From Isoetes taiwanensis (lineage: Eukaryota > Streptophyta > Lycopodiopsida > Isoetales > Isoetaceae): a stretch of DNA of 64,000 nucleotides. Below the pieces are notes generated by a model that had not been told where the DNA came from, did no database searches, and was given only the letters and a program-made list of their open reading frames with translations. The stretch covers positions 10,266,777-10,330,776 of the forward strand of contig JAJEKV010000044.1 in the NCBI GenBank assembly GCA_021234155.1, written 5' to 3'. The translations under genes were made by a program, and so were the position numbers. Of this stretch, positions 32,151-43,918 are shown in pieces; within the stretch, counting starts at the first letter, position 1, and every line of letters starts with the position of its first letter.

Positions 32151-33114
32151 ACACATGGGTAGAATGCCATGTGTTGCTGATGCTGCTGGTGCTGAGGCAA
32201 TAGCATAAAATCGATCATTTATATTAGGGAAAACACCTGCAAAAATCAATCATATCTTCAACATATCCTCAAATGCTCAAAAAGATATCATTCAAAAACG
32301 AAATGCATAAGTCTAGAAATCATTGTTGTTAAGATAAACTTTGCAAAAACTGAGCACCAAATTCACATGCAATGCACAGAACAAAACAAATTTGAATTTC
32401 CTATGGAATTTGATGGAATACTCATGCAAAGACAGAAAAACGTGTGGCTCTGAAATTTGACAGTGGGATGAAAAGGCTTCAAGAATAGGCTATGATATGC
32501 CTAGCTGTAAATCTAGCAGGTTTAATAAAATGAGCTAATCCAGGCAGCTTCATGCTATCTATAGAAAATATTTCTAACTATCTGTATACCTTTATATGTT
32601 GCAGCCTGGAATAATATGTAGATGGCCCAAATGTCCAAACTCCTGTTCCAATGCAAATATCAAAGACAGAAAACCAGCACATTCTCAGTCAGAAGGTGTA
32701 CAAAAAGAGGAGAAAAATTAAGGATCTAACACATTTGAGTGACCCCTTATCATTCTCATATATGTCTGCTTATAATAAACACATACAACAACAGTTGGCA
32801 GGCATGGGCAAGGTTCTTTATATAGCTAGGAAGTGGCGGAAAACCTACATGAAGAAACTATATTCTTTTGCAACTTTAATGCTTAAATGTAAAGAATGAA
32901 GATTCAAAAATTCTTATGGCACAACCTGAACATGAGATCTGACCCTCAGATAATTTACGCATCTACAGATGGAACTCATGAATTTGATAATGGAAAAATG
33001 TGACTTTCATTTTGCTTTGTTCAGTCAAGAAACAGGGAAGAGCGGTACCTGGGTATGAGCGGTCCAGTAAGGAATGGCATAAGGCTGCCCCATCGAACTC
33101 CCATCTCTAGCCAT
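32151..33114 (-). CDS. Candidate 5' exons of a minus-strand gene (Gln/His-rich N-terminus)
   Basis: ATG at 33114 opens a 22-codon exon (MARDGSSMGQPYAIPYWTAH plus TQ) ending at a CAG|GTACC donor (33049/33048). A possible second exon, 32191-32151, after a CCTCAG acceptor, reads HQQHQQHMAFYP and ends at a GTAAGA donor. Short, Gln/His-rich exons of this kind occur at the N-termini of plant transcription factors such as NF-YC, but nothing further is found downstream, so the identity is open and the gene may be incomplete. Confidence 0.25.
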
Positions 33115-33119
33115 GGCTG

Positions 33120-34120
33120 TTGCTTTCCTCAATCAGAAATCCCTGTAAAAAACTATTAGGGTTCTATTGAGAAGTACACCAAACTGAAGCTCCCACCGAA
33201 AGCATTTTATCTGATGCTGGATGGATCTGGTGCTGCCTGAGGCCTTAGGATTCGAGTTGTCCAAAGAGAGAAGTTGTAATGGCGATGTTCCTGTAACTGC
33301 ACTCTGGAATGAAACCTCAAAACAAATGTAAAAAACAGAGGATGAAGAAAAAAATAACCTTGACTTTTCTTTGTGTAGCCGAATGCTCTTCAGCTGCAAA
33401 AAAAAAAGAGAGAGGTAAGTTAAATCTTACCTTCAAAACTTCATTAGAATGTTGGATTCCAAATCTAATATTCCTAATACATTTTCTTCATTACTTAAGT
33501 TACTTCTTAGCCCAGCTTTATTCAAACCAAGTATGAAAATGATGGCCAACTCTTAAAGTGATAGCCAATTTGAATCTCAAACACACTCATTTTATCTAAA
33601 CCAAAATCAAAGAACTTGGCATTTACAGATAAATAGATGACTTCGAACTCCAATTGATGGCCCTCATAGGAAAATGTGCTGCAAGAGAAATAAACAGTAC
33701 AGCTCCATAGAAGGATGAGATGTAAGTTTCAAGATTTGCAGAACATCATATAACTTACCCAAAGAATTTAAGGTTTGTTGTGACCTGCTCTGCTAGGCGA
33801 CCTCTGCTTGTAGAATCCGCACAGCAGCTCGCAAGTGCAACTAATCTCGTTCTCCTTATAACCAAGTGATTCAATAAGAAGCACATTAACTAAAGCCTAC
33901 ACAGCATACGTGATGCTTGGTTCTCCAATGTTGCCCTGAAATGTCCAAAATAACATCAGGCATATTGAAGTTAATCAAAACACTAAAAAACCATGATCAA
34001 ATCCGTACCTTGGTGCTTCAATCCAACCCTGCTAAATAAATGCAATCAGGAACAGTAAAGCTCGGACCAAGAAGAGGGGGGGCAATAATCCAAAACGGGA
34101 ATGCAAATCTTAATGAGCTG
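33120..34120. other. No recognisable gene
   Basis: Lies between the candidate minus-strand first exon and a plus-strand ORF. It could contain 5' UTR introns of either. No repeats stand out. Confidence 0.3.
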
Positions 34121-34125
34121 CATCA

Positions 34126-34395
34126 TTGCATTTACGGGTAGGCCTTGACGAAGCTATGGCTATGGTGGACTTTTCTGCCTCCAGACCTGCCCTCAAATCT
34201 TATATCCCCAAAAACTTCACGCAATTTTTTTCCTATTCCCCTCGCCCTCCATATATTGCAAAAGCCGGCTTATCCTGCAACAAACTCAGAGCAGAACCGA
34301 CTTTCTTCTTGCGTTGCAGAAGGTTAGGAGCTCAAAATCCCTTTTGCTGCCGTCTTGAAAAACTTGAACAGGCTACGGCGGACCTCCTTACGTAA
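34126..34395 (+). CDS. Short ORF with transit-peptide-like composition
   Basis: 89 codons. The internal ATGs at about 34156-34162 give MAMVDFSASRPALKSYIP, followed by a Ser/Arg/Phe-rich stretch and SCNKLRAEPTFFLRCRRLGA. The composition resembles a plastid or mitochondrial targeting sequence. A GTAAAC near the end could be a splice donor. No downstream exon is recognised, and chance is possible. Confidence 0.25.
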   Translation: MHLRVGLDEAMAMVDFSASRPALKSYIPKNFTQFFSYSPRPPYIAKAGLSCNKLRAEPTFFLRCRRLGAQNPFCCRLEKLEQATADLLT

Positions 34396-34468
34396 ACAAA
34401 AAACGCAAAAGAACTATAGCTTTGAAAAACATTCCTCAAGCAGGAGGGAAAAAGTTCCCGCAGGGAGA

Positions 34469-34504
34469 GGGAACGCCGCATGCGGCGTTACATGCGGCGT
34501 TCCC
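34469..34504. repeat. GC-rich inverted repeat
   Basis: GGGAACGCCGCATG (34469-34482) and CATGCGGCGTTCCC (34491-34504) are a perfect 14-bp inverted repeat with an 8-base loop. Inside it AACGCCGCATGCGGCGTT is itself a perfect 18-bp palindrome, so two alternative hairpins exist. The surrounding DNA is AT-rich. Confidence 0.85.
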
Positions 34505-34770
34505 GGCACGAAAATCAAAGCCTTCTCAAAATAAAAAAGAAGATATAAAAAATAGATAATAAAAATAATGTCAAGATCTCATATTTTTACAATTTGTAGT
34601 GCATATTGGAAAAATGGAGCCTCGCAGATTGCCACTATGGATTTCCATCTTGGCAATCTATCTATGTGGCTTAGAGTCATTGGTCATGTTACTCTTTGTG
34701 CCTCTTCGAGGCCTATGTCTGTGTGCACAATTGGGGCTTTTCCAGCCATCCATCTATATACAATCTTCGT

Positions 34771-34810
34771 CTATTCTATTCTATTCTATTCTATTCTATT
34801 CTATTCTATT
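34771..34810 (+). repeat. (CTATT)8 microsatellite
   Basis: Eight perfect CTATT units. Confidence 0.95.
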
Positions 34811-34849
34811 CCATACAGTTCTTTCACCATGGATCACTCCCCCATGCTT

Positions 34850-35235
34850 GTGCCTTAATATCCTAGCCCTTAAGTATTTTATAACAGATCAAATCTCAGG
34901 CATTGGTTGCAGTAGTGTTACCCACTAGTGACACATTGAAGGCGCATAAACACCTAGTTTACTATGCCAAATGGCCATAAACACCTAGCTTCTTATGGCA
35001 ATCACCATAAAACTCTCGGCCCAGTTTGTTAAGGCTGATACCACCCTGGAACTCAGGTCTTATGCCCTACTATAACAATCTCGAGCATAACACCCAAGAT
35101 TGTTATATAACTCTTCTACTTTTACGTGGACCATTCCCTTGTGCTTGTACTGTAACATCTGTCGCCCATGAAAATTATCCATGATCCGCATACCTCAATC
35201 CATGATTTATTCACCTCAGCCCATGACCCGCTCAT
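34850..35235 (-). repeat. Dispersed 400-bp repeat C, copy 1
   Basis: It matches the reverse complement of about 54080-54485: shared phrases include AACAGATCAAATCTCAGGCA, CCACTAGTGACACATTGA, GTTTACTATGCCAAATGGCC and ACCATTCCCTTGTGCTTG. No coding potential. Confidence 0.75.
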
Positions 35236-35539
35236 CAAACTGTCCATGAACTTGCATTTCAAATGATTTCCAAACAAAAAACTAGAGAGCAGCCGATGCA
35301 CGAAGACAGAGTACAGACCCGCCTTGCTTTGAATTGCTATAATCTTTTGGGCCAACCACATTTTGGCTTGGAGTAGAAATTGGCAAATCAGGTTTTTAGA
35401 AATTAGAGATGGATGTAGATAGGTTTAGGTTGGCAACCATTAGTCCCATCTAAGCAGAAGCTTCACCATTGATAATAGAGTCTGCAATAATGTAGAAAAT
35501 AGAAATAGAATGGAATGGAATAGTTAAGAATATAATAGA

Positions 35540-36250
35540 ACAAAGTTTTTATTGACCATGGAGACCAATCAGCCTATAGGACCCAAAAAGGAGGCGTAGC
35601 AAATGTATTACTGACTGGATTAAAAAACCCATGTTTCGAAGTGTTTTTTGGGGAAAAACAGTGACAGGAATAAGATTGTTGTCAAACTGTATGGACATCT
35701 ATCACAATATGTACACATATTAGGCAAGTGCCCAAGGACCGAGATGATCCCGACGATCCATGACCTCTTGAAGGTATGATCCCAGCATCCGTACCGAGGC
35801 CGTGCTCAACATCTAATGCAGGGGTTGGCCATGATGGACCAGCTCAGCATAGCGTGTCCGAATGTCATCATATGCCGGACAACTGTGAAGGGTATGGCAT
35901 TCGTCTTCTACAGGCAGCATTGACAAAGCCTCTCTTGGTGCTGCTTCCCAATCCATCTCTCCGTCTCAATCCAGAGATGGTATGCGCCTATATAGATAGA
36001 GGCGATGGATCTGCATTTTTTCATGGGTAGATGAGTGTGCAGGTAGCATTGAGGGCCCCGCTCCAGCATGGGATTTGTGTGGCGTTGGTAATGTGTCGTG
36101 CTGGCATCCCATAGCTTGCTGAGAAAGCATATATCAAGACACTATCTGAGGCTATGGCAATCTGCCTCCATTTGCACTCGGATGCACCTGTGCTTCTGCA
36201 CATTCCATCTAGCCAGCCACTGAGCTCCCTTTTCCCGTCAGCAAGCCTTT
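35540..36250 (-). mobile_element. Antisense LINE 3'-end fragment
   Basis: TTTTTATTGACCATGGAGAC near 35548 looks like a reverse-complemented 3' UTR. Minus-strand frames such as CKWRQIAIASDSVLIYAFSA (about 36021-36203) look protein-like. It resembles the antisense LINE ends at about 28.1 and 62.85 kb. The family is not determined. Confidence 0.4.
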
Positions 36251-36393
36251 AGACACTGAGGCCCCATTGCCACAGTGTAAACGAGGTTAGGGAGGCGAGT
36301 ATTGTCCACAGTGACCACCTTCTGAAAGTGTAACATTCCCTACCAAATATACGACGCCCGGTCATACATCTCGCAGGAAATCCCTTATCTAGT

Positions 36394-38394
36394 CCTTCGG
36401 CCGCATGGGCCCTTTGTCTATCCCACGCCCAAGATACCCTTACCCTTAGTGCGGGAAGGGGACACGAAGGTGTCTTACGCGCCATTCCCATATGGACTCC
36501 TATAACAGCGAAAGCATAACATAATGTCAGCATCAACAACAACAATACATCTAACTACCTCGAAGGGTGGGCCATCCATACATCCATAGATATAACAGAG
36601 ATATCAACATGCCATAAAATATGAGAGTTCCTACTGCAGGCTCAGACTTGTAAGGGAAGTAGACTGGCGGCTGGGCCATAAGATAGAGCAGACCGAGATA
36701 TAAACAATGGCGAGGTTGGCTATAGACAATGGCTAGGGTTGACCACTCCATCTGCTCCTCCTGTGCATACTTTGGAGACGGGCTAAATCGGGCTCTGACG
36801 TGATTATAACTAGTCGGATACGTAATCCTATAGTATCACCCATTGGGACTACTCCAGGTTGCATCTCCCCGATCTGATGAGGTAGAAAGGGTTACATACC
36901 CTTCTGGAAGTTTAGTGATTCCATGGGCGACTAGAGGATCGTGGCGACACACGATCTGTACCCGACTAAACCCCCAAAAACAAGAGCCAGGCCAACACCT
37001 ACAACTCTTGAAGGCAGGGCAACACCATTGGCCCAGGAGGTGTTGGACCCATACCCGGCCCACTCAAAGTGACCGACTATAGGTCTAGCCCGCTATAGTC
37101 TCCAATAGCTGATATGGTGGTGCTCGGGGGAGCGGTTCAGGCATATCACAACCGGAATTAATATTTTAAAAGTTAGAGTGGTTTTATTGAATGAAGATAT
37201 TTGGGTCAAGGTAGGTAGGTTTAAGTTTTTAAGTTATGGTTTAATGGTTCAAAATTAAAAGTTAAATGTCGACGTGGCTGATAACGGGTCACGACCCCTT
37301 TCAGCCAAAATTGCCTAAAATCGTATCAGATATGATCGAGAGTTCATGGAATCTGGGAAAAGGGGGCCGATCTGGCCTTTTTAAGGATCGGATCATAGAT
37401 ATTTGTGGCCGAATCCTTGTTTTTAGAGATTGTTTGCCTTTGGATGGATATTTATGATTGGAAAAGGTATTTCCGGAAAAAGGTGGATGGGAGATTATAA
37501 AAACAGTTGTTTTCTTTCACTCTGATACAGAATCTTCGGTTGGGTCTCTAGGGAGGTCATCCGCCTTGCCTGCGGTCTGAGTTGCTGAAATTGTTCTTAG
37601 AATTGAATTTAATTGATCCGGTTGTGAGAGCAAGATAACGACTTCTTGCTTGGTTAGTCTGAGCCCGGTTGGGTGGAGAGCTTTGGGATAAAGGCCTAGT
37701 GTTGGGATCTTTAGTTATTTAGAGTTGATTTGTTACATGATTTATTAGCTAACTCTTGAGTTGTATCAGTAGCCATGCTCAGCAGGGACCTCCCTCCACT
37801 TTGCCACTAGTCTCGTTATATGGTGCTAAGTCACTTCATAGCCCCCATAGCGGGGTGGGTTCCTATGTACAGGCCGCAACTAATAGGAACTAAGGGGTCT
37901 AAACTAGGAGCATCATCTAGATAATGGCTACTAGGTTTCTATTCCCCTTCCCAATACACAAGAGGTGCAACATAAGATCAACCAACATCATACATCAACA
38001 TAGCATGATAATAATGAAGATAACATCTAGTCTACACATATGAATCTATCTATTTGTTAGGGTTCCTTGCTTAGGGTTCGAGACAAGGGGTTCTAGGAAG
38101 GCTCTACTAGCAAGGAAAGATACTAGCTCATTTGGAATCCTAGGTTCCAGATGATCTACCTATGAAGCTACTCTGAATACCTGTTCCGGACGAACTTCCT
38201 CCAACTCTTGGGGTCTCCATGACTTGATGGGGAGTCAGGTGGTTCCTCCTCCTTCTGATGGATGCACTGCCTTGGGGCTGTTGAACTGAGCTATGCCACA
38301 ATGAATGAAGATCAAAATGGAGTTAAGAGCGAAGAACATATCTCAAGGCAGGTGGAGCCAAAAAGTGGCCTAGGTTAGGGTTAGGGTTAGGGTT
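36394..38394. repeat. Dispersed 1.3-kb repeat, copy A (interrupted by a solo LTR)
   Basis: It aligns with 49225-50545 over its whole length, starting CCTTC[GA]GCCGCATGG and ending in TTAGGG-like words, apart from 659 bp inserted at 37110. The chromodomain ORF of element G2 ends inside the TTAGGG-like edge, so this repeat could be the 3' non-coding part or LTR of G2. The ends are not TG...CA. Confidence 0.75.
37110..37768. mobile_element. Solo LTR, 659 bp
   Basis: Absent from copy B of the host repeat. Starts TGATAT and ends GTATCA (TG...CA with TGATA/TATCA inverted ends). Flanked by ATAGC (37105-37109) and GTAGC (37769-37773), a 5-bp target duplication with one mismatch. A TATA-like ATTATAAAAACAG lies at about 37493. 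It probably arose by recombination between the two LTRs of an inserted Ty3-like element. Confidence 0.8.
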
Positions 38395-39918
38395 CTAGAT
38401 CTTGCTTCAATAGCCATGTTACATCTTCCACGAGCAAGTGCTTCCACTTGACCAAGTATTGGAGGAACTGGGACCTTGTTGTCTTCTTAAATGCCTTATC
38501 GAGAATTAGCTCATAAATTATCTCGATTTGCTCCTCCGTCATTTCCAAGAAGGTTGGAATCTCCAAGACCTCATCCGTGTTTGGAGTGTGCCTCTTCAAT
38601 AGGCTTACATGGAAGACTTTATGGACTTTTAGATAGGTCGGCAAATCGAGCCTGTAGGCTTGCTCGCTTACCCGCTCTATAATCTTGAAGGGTCCCACCT
38701 ATCTTGGAGCAAGCTTCTTACAATTTCCAATTCGAAGCTTTGATTGCTTCACCTTAATCTTGAGCCAAACACTATCCCCAACTTGGAACTCTCTTTCGGT
38801 CCTATGCTTAACGACTAAGTTCTTCTGCCGACTTCGCTGCCAAAAGATAGCCTCTAACCTCTTCAACTAGCTGCTGCATATCGGTCAACATTTGTTGAGA
38901 AACTTCCAACTTTTGACAGGGTTATGCCAAGTGTCTGGTGTCAAGCATTGATAACCATAATTAATCATGAAGGGGAACATTTGTGATGATTCTTGCTTGG
39001 TACAATTGTATACAAACTCTACCAAGTAAATATAGTCACCCCATTTGGATTGCTTGTTCACGCATAGCTCCTCAACACGTCTTCTAGAATTCGATTTATG
39101 CGCTCCGTTTGTTCATCAGTTTGGGGATGATATGCCGTACTCATCGACAACTTGATTTGGATCATGTTGAAGAAGTCCTTTCAAAAGGCACTTACTTGGG
39201 ATCCCTGTCGGAGATGATTTCCCTTGGCATCCCATGCAATCTAAATTTTTCTTTTGCAAAGAGCAAGGCGGTATCCAAGGTTGTATCCATGGTTCGACAT
39301 GGCAAAAATTAAGTCATCTTAGATAATTTGTCGACCACTACCATTAAGGCATCATGGTCCCTTGCTGTTCTTCGGAGCCCGGTTATAAAATCCATGCTCA
39401 CAACCTCCCACTTAGCGGTTGGGACTGTCAAGGGTTCCAAGGTTCCTAGAATTTGAAGCTGCTCGGCTTTCGTTTGCTGACAAAGCTGACATTGCCAAAT
39501 GTAGTTGGCTATCTCATTCTTCATGCTAGCTCAATAATAACTACTCCTTATCTTAAAGTAGGTTTTCATGAACCCTGTATGGCCGGCTATTGGGCTATTA
39601 TGAGTATCATGAAGAATTAACTTCCTTACTCCAGATGCCTCTGGGATACAAAGTTTGTCCCTGTGGTATAGAAGATTGCTTTCCTTCTTATATCTTTTGC
39701 AAACTTCTCTTTCCTTATCTGACCTTGCTTCCTTGCACAAGATAGCCCAAACTTCCTTGAACTTTTTGCTTGACGGCAGAACTTCTTTAATCTTCTTGCT
39801 GAATCCGCAACATAAGGTGGAGATGGCGTTGCAATGCACTCGAGTCTCCAATGGTCAATGCCAGAGAACGTCGACAACCACATTTTTGTTGCCTGGTTTA
39901 TAGACTATCTCGAAGTCA
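38387..39918 (-). pseudogene. G2 RNase H tail, integrase and chromodomain
   Basis: In order: the RNase H end NDFEIVYKPGNKNVVVDVL (about 39900), the integrase zinc-binding region HDTHNSPIAGHTGF with CQLCQQTK, the core start VSMDFITGL, then [15 protein letters not shown] (about 39150) and VYNCTKQESSQ. The end reads VGPFKIIERVSEQAYRLDL, VHKVFHVSLLK and a chromodomain (ILDKAFKKTTRSQFLQYLVK, WLLKQDLEP). In chromoviruses the chromodomain steers integration to marked chromatin. At least four frameshifts are present. A stop (TAA) lies at 38387-38389. Confidence 0.85.
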
Positions 39919-40551
39919 TTCAACCTACTCTGCAAAGTGTGCACAGGAGGGGCGGATGGAATGGACTACCCCAAGCCATGTTCTTATGCCAGCCAAATCC
40001 ATTGCCATGAATTCTGTCTGCAATGACTTCTGGAGGGCCAAGCCGGCAGTCATCCCTCTTGAGTCTGAGCCTTGGGTAGAATCTCCATATGTGATATGCT
40101 GATCTTTGTCTATGCAGATATGTAGTGAGCCATCCTTCGTGATGGTCATGTGATATTGATGTATGTATACTGACATGTATGTTTACGCTTCCGCAGCTAG
40201 GTAGGCCCTGAGGGAGACAGGGTAAAATGACCCCTTCATTCTTCGCACTGGAACTCATCAAGGTTGCAGTGACATGTGGAGGGCCTTGTATCAGCATGGA
40301 GCTGGTATGGGGATGAACTCCTGTTTGTATATGGTGAGTGCACCGTATATGAGTAGGGGACGTCACAACCTGTATCTATCATAGGGCTTACTATAAATGA
40401 TACCCTCTGTTGAAATGACCGTGGACTGATTTTTGACGTCACCTGACTCAATAGCTGCACAGATTCTGCATTCACCTTCTATATAGTCCTGTGGTTCTTA
40501 TTGGTCATCTTCATGGTCGTCCACTTCCATTGGTGACTCCTAATCAATGAG

Positions 40552-41699
40552 TTATGCCAGTGTTGCTTGCATCACGAAGGGACAATCATGTGCGCGATGA
40601 TCCGACTGGAAGCATCTGAAACATAGCTTCTTCTTTATGCATTCCTCCCTCTTTTTCTTGGGAATACTATCCAAAAAGAATTTCACTGACTTCCCCACTG
40701 GGCCTTTCTGCTGCCTCTGTTCCCCATATGAGCATTTCCTATCCATCTTCCCCTGAGACTGCTGCCCTGTTGATATGGAGAATACCTGCTTAGGTTGATA
40801 AGAGCCTGTTGCTTTCCCCTTGTAGAATGGTCGTTTATGCCTCGGGGTTGTCGGTGCTTCCTCCATGCTTAGTGCCTTGTCTTCGGCCTCCCCAACTGTT
40901 TTCGGGTTGATGGCCCGTACTAGTCTCTTAATGTTGCTGTTCAATCCCTCAATATAGCCATCCACAGCCTGCCTCTCTGTGATCCTTGAAACATTTAGCC
41001 TTAGCCTCATAAATTCCTCTATGTATTTGGCCACTAATAGATTCCCTTGGTCCAACCTGTAGAATTGCTGAATCTGCCTGCTCATGTGCGACCTTTGGAC
41101 ATAATGCTTGTAGAAAGTCTTACTGAAGGTTTTAAATCTACAATTGTTCCTTCTCAGCTTGTTTGACTTGGCATGTATCTTCCACCAAATACGGACTGGC
41201 CCAATCAAGTTTGTTGTTGCCACCTTACCTATGTCTTTATCTTTCATGCTGTGAAGTTTCCAAATTCTTCTATCTCGTCCAGCCAAGCTCCAGCTTGACC
41301 TGTCCTTCTTGGAGAACTACCCCAATTTCTGGTTTTCCACACATTACTCATGGCACTATCAACCTTTTTCTGGTAGTCCTCTGCCCTATGGTTCATGTTC
41401 CTGGCTTGTGAGGTGTCTGACTCACTTTCAGAACTGCTTCGAGACTCACTGCCTGTACTATCTGTCTGGTTGGAGCTAGAAGGAGTTGGGCTCCTCCTAC
41501 TTCTTTTCCTCTTTCTGTTCTTCTCAGGCACATGGAATTCTTCTTGCTCTGATTGAGGAGCTTCGTCTAGTTCTTGCGGTGGTGGAGGCAACATTGGTCT
41601 ATATTCTTGTGCATGCATCAAGGACGTGGGCCATTGTATTAGTTGCTGCATCTGGTTATGCATTCGGACTAGCCTCCTGTTGATAGCTTCAGCCATCAT
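40552..41699 (-). pseudogene. G2 gag
   Basis: Two overlapping frames. The N-terminal frame 41699-41244 has MMAEAINRRLVRMHNQMQQL, an acidic part and a Ser/Arg-rich part (KRKRSRRSPTPSSSNQ). The other (41286-40552) has the capsid-like stretch QIQQFYRLDQGNLLVAKYIE and EEFMRLRLNVSRITERQAVD, and a zinc knuckle CFRCFQSDHRAHDC. Gag forms the particle that packages element RNA. A frameshift joins the frames near 41270. Confidence 0.75.
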
Positions 41700-42090
41700 A
41701 TCTTATTCCTCGTCGTGTTCTCGGCTGAAAAGGCTCCTATGTTGCCACTGGTGCTATCTGCCTTGACCTTTGGAGTTTGAGCCAGTATTCCTGGCTGCAA
41801 GTATTAGTCACCATGTTTTTTATTCAAAGTTATACATCATGATGTCATTTATATATTAATTCTTGTCTCCGGGCATCGAGAGCTATTGGATGGGCATATT
41901 CATGAGTTATGCTTTGATTTGGACCGTAGATAGCGATCCTCGTTTGTGGAGTATGCTCGTACAAGTTTTTTTATACTGTATAGCAAGATTTGTGAAATAC
42001 TATAAGGTTTGGTGCAATATACTTAATGGTGTTGATTTCAAACATGTATTATACCATTTTAGGCAGTATAAAAAGGGCTCTCGCTACCCT
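41700..42090. other. Probable G2 leader and unassigned DNA
   Basis: Directly upstream of G2 gag. No primer site or LTR end was identified. The plus-strand frame 41863-42108 has no recognisable features. Confidence 0.3.
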
Positions 42091-42092
42091 AC

Positions 42093-42345
42093 GTCACCCC
42101 CCATGTGAATATGCATCCAAACCACAGGGGGTTTTAGGGGGGATTTAATTTTTATATGTTGGATATTAATGGTTTGTGTTGCAAAAAACTTTTTTTGGCC
42201 CCTTCGGGGCCTTAGAGACCTCCTCCTCCCCATGTGAATATGCACCCAAACCATAGGGGGTTTTAGGAGGATTTTAATTTAAAAGTATTTTTATGTAATG
42301 GTTTATGTTGTCTAAATTTTTTTTTTGCCCCTTCGGGGCCTTGGA
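42093..42345. repeat. Tandem duplication (about 130 bp) with GGCCCCTTCGGGGCC hairpins
   Basis: Two units (starting about 42098 and 42229) share CCCATGTGAATATGCA, CAAACCA[CT]AGGGGGTTTTAGG and a hairpin GCCCCTTCGGGGC next to a T-tract. On the minus strand hairpin plus A-tract, on the plus strand T-tract plus hairpin. Confidence 0.8.
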
Positions 42346-42349
42346 GATG

Positions 42350-43470
42350 GACAACATAACAACAAAAAATGATATATAGCAATTGTGGAGCCTCAAAAAA
42401 GGTCAACAGGTTATTAAAGTAATTTAGAAGAGTTATCAATGGAATAAAGAACATTTGTTAAGAAGATGACCGTTAGGTCATGTCTTGGGGATTGAACCCA
42501 GCATATCCTTGTGCTTTATTTTAACACTAACAACTTTGAATCAAACAATTTAAACTTAATGACATGAAGTTTCAATAGTGCAAATGTGTTTTGCTTTAGC
42601 ACTAAGGCCTTTGAGTCCAACCATTTAAACTCAATGAATGTGAAGCTACATAAAACTAAGCATTTGCTTGATAATAAGAATTTAATTTGAAGCTTTAAGC
42701 AAAGTGTGAACCTGCTCATTGCAACACGCCAAATTATATATGTTTCAAGCTTTCTTGCCAATTCTAGTCCCTAAACATTAGGCGGCCAACAGATAAGTCA
42801 TGACTAAGATCCAAATGCGAGATGCATTAGTGAAAGGACAGAAAATAAAGAGGCACAAACAAAAATTTTAAAATTCAAACCAGAAAAAAACTAGAATTAA
42901 TTTGAGGCTTTCATCACCTGTAGCTTTTGAATTTGATCACAATAAAACAAATAGAACATAAGTAAAAGTTACCATAAAGATAGAGCAGATTGATCCCATT
43001 ATTCTGAAAGTCATAAAGTTTGCAACACCCATACACAAACATTTTTCAACTAGAATTTAACTTGACCTTTGGCCTCCATGGATTCTTGTGGTGAGAAACC
43101 AAAGTGGGAAACTTTTCTGCTTGGTAGCACAAGGATCTAGAAGCCTTGGAATTTGCTTAATAACTGCCTCAAAATCTAAAAATGCATGGTAATTTTTTGC
43201 AAGCTTCATTCGGAATGAGCCATAAAACAATATACAATAGCGCAATCCTGTATTAATCAGTTGGTAGGATGTGAAAGCCTACCAAACCCGGCCGAAAATT
43301 GCTGTTTTAACATAGATAACTTAACCAAACATATCCATATCATAAACTATCAAAAAGATATCGGAGAGAGCTTTCCAACGCAATAAAAATCATCTCAAAC
43401 AGAGCTCTGGATCAAAAGTTATGATAAGAAATGTGTTGCCGGTGGGGAAACTGCACAACATGCGCCCTTC
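42350..43470. other. Intergenic with SINE-like and degenerate repeats
   Basis: GGGGATTGAACCCAGCATA (about 42488) is a reversed box B-like sequence, suggesting an antisense SINE head. Around 42513-42640 a phrase TTTAACACTAACAACTTTGA / TTTAGCACTAAGGCCTTTGA repeats with drift. No gene seen. Confidence 0.4.
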
Positions 43471-43476
43471 AAGCCC

Positions 43477-43682
43477 TTCATGTGCCTATTATGCACCACA
43501 CACACAAAAAGAGGGCTTTTGTTGTGAGCCATTGGTTTGACCATTGAAAAAAAAAGGCTAAAATCAATGGCCCTTCATGTGCCCATTATGCACCACACGC
43601 ACAAAAAAGGGGCTTTTGTTGTGAGCCATTGGTTGTTGACCATTGAAAAAAAAAAAGCTAAAATCAATGGCTCAGAAATGGT
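43477..43682. repeat. Tandem duplication, two units of about 103 bp
   Basis: CCCTTCATGTGCC[TC]ATTATGC...GGCTTTTGTTGTGAGCCATTGG...TAAAATCAATGG occurs twice in a row (43477 and 43581). Confidence 0.85.
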
Positions 43683-43918
43683 GCACTCTAGATGTACGCA
43701 TTAGTACATTCATTTGAATACATCACGAAATCATAGGAAAACCTTAGTGAAAAGCGTACAAAAACACAAAAAAAACCCCTGTTATTGTGCTAGATATAAG
43801 TTAACAATTGATAACATCATCATACAATTGGAAGCTTGAATACTATATAGATAGATAATGGTACATGAAAATTTAAAAATCTTAGTACACTTTTAATACA
43901 TAGGAAGGGAGAAAAGGT

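Larger units (their letters stand above)
38387..41699 (-). mobile_element. Ty3/gypsy chromovirus-type element G2, RT deleted
   Basis: The minus strand carries gag (41699-40552), a remnant around an IDTG protease-like motif (about 40380), the tail of RNase H, integrase and a C-terminal chromodomain. About 450 bp between the protease-like motif and the RNase H tail replace the RT, so the element has an internal deletion. LTRs were not recognised. Confidence 0.8.

Noticed and set aside
38374-38394. Interstitial telomere repeat
   Set aside because: Only about three TTAGGG words, not the plant TTTAGGG type, located at the edge of a dispersed repeat (a drifted version is at 50521-50545). It is too short to indicate a chromosome end.
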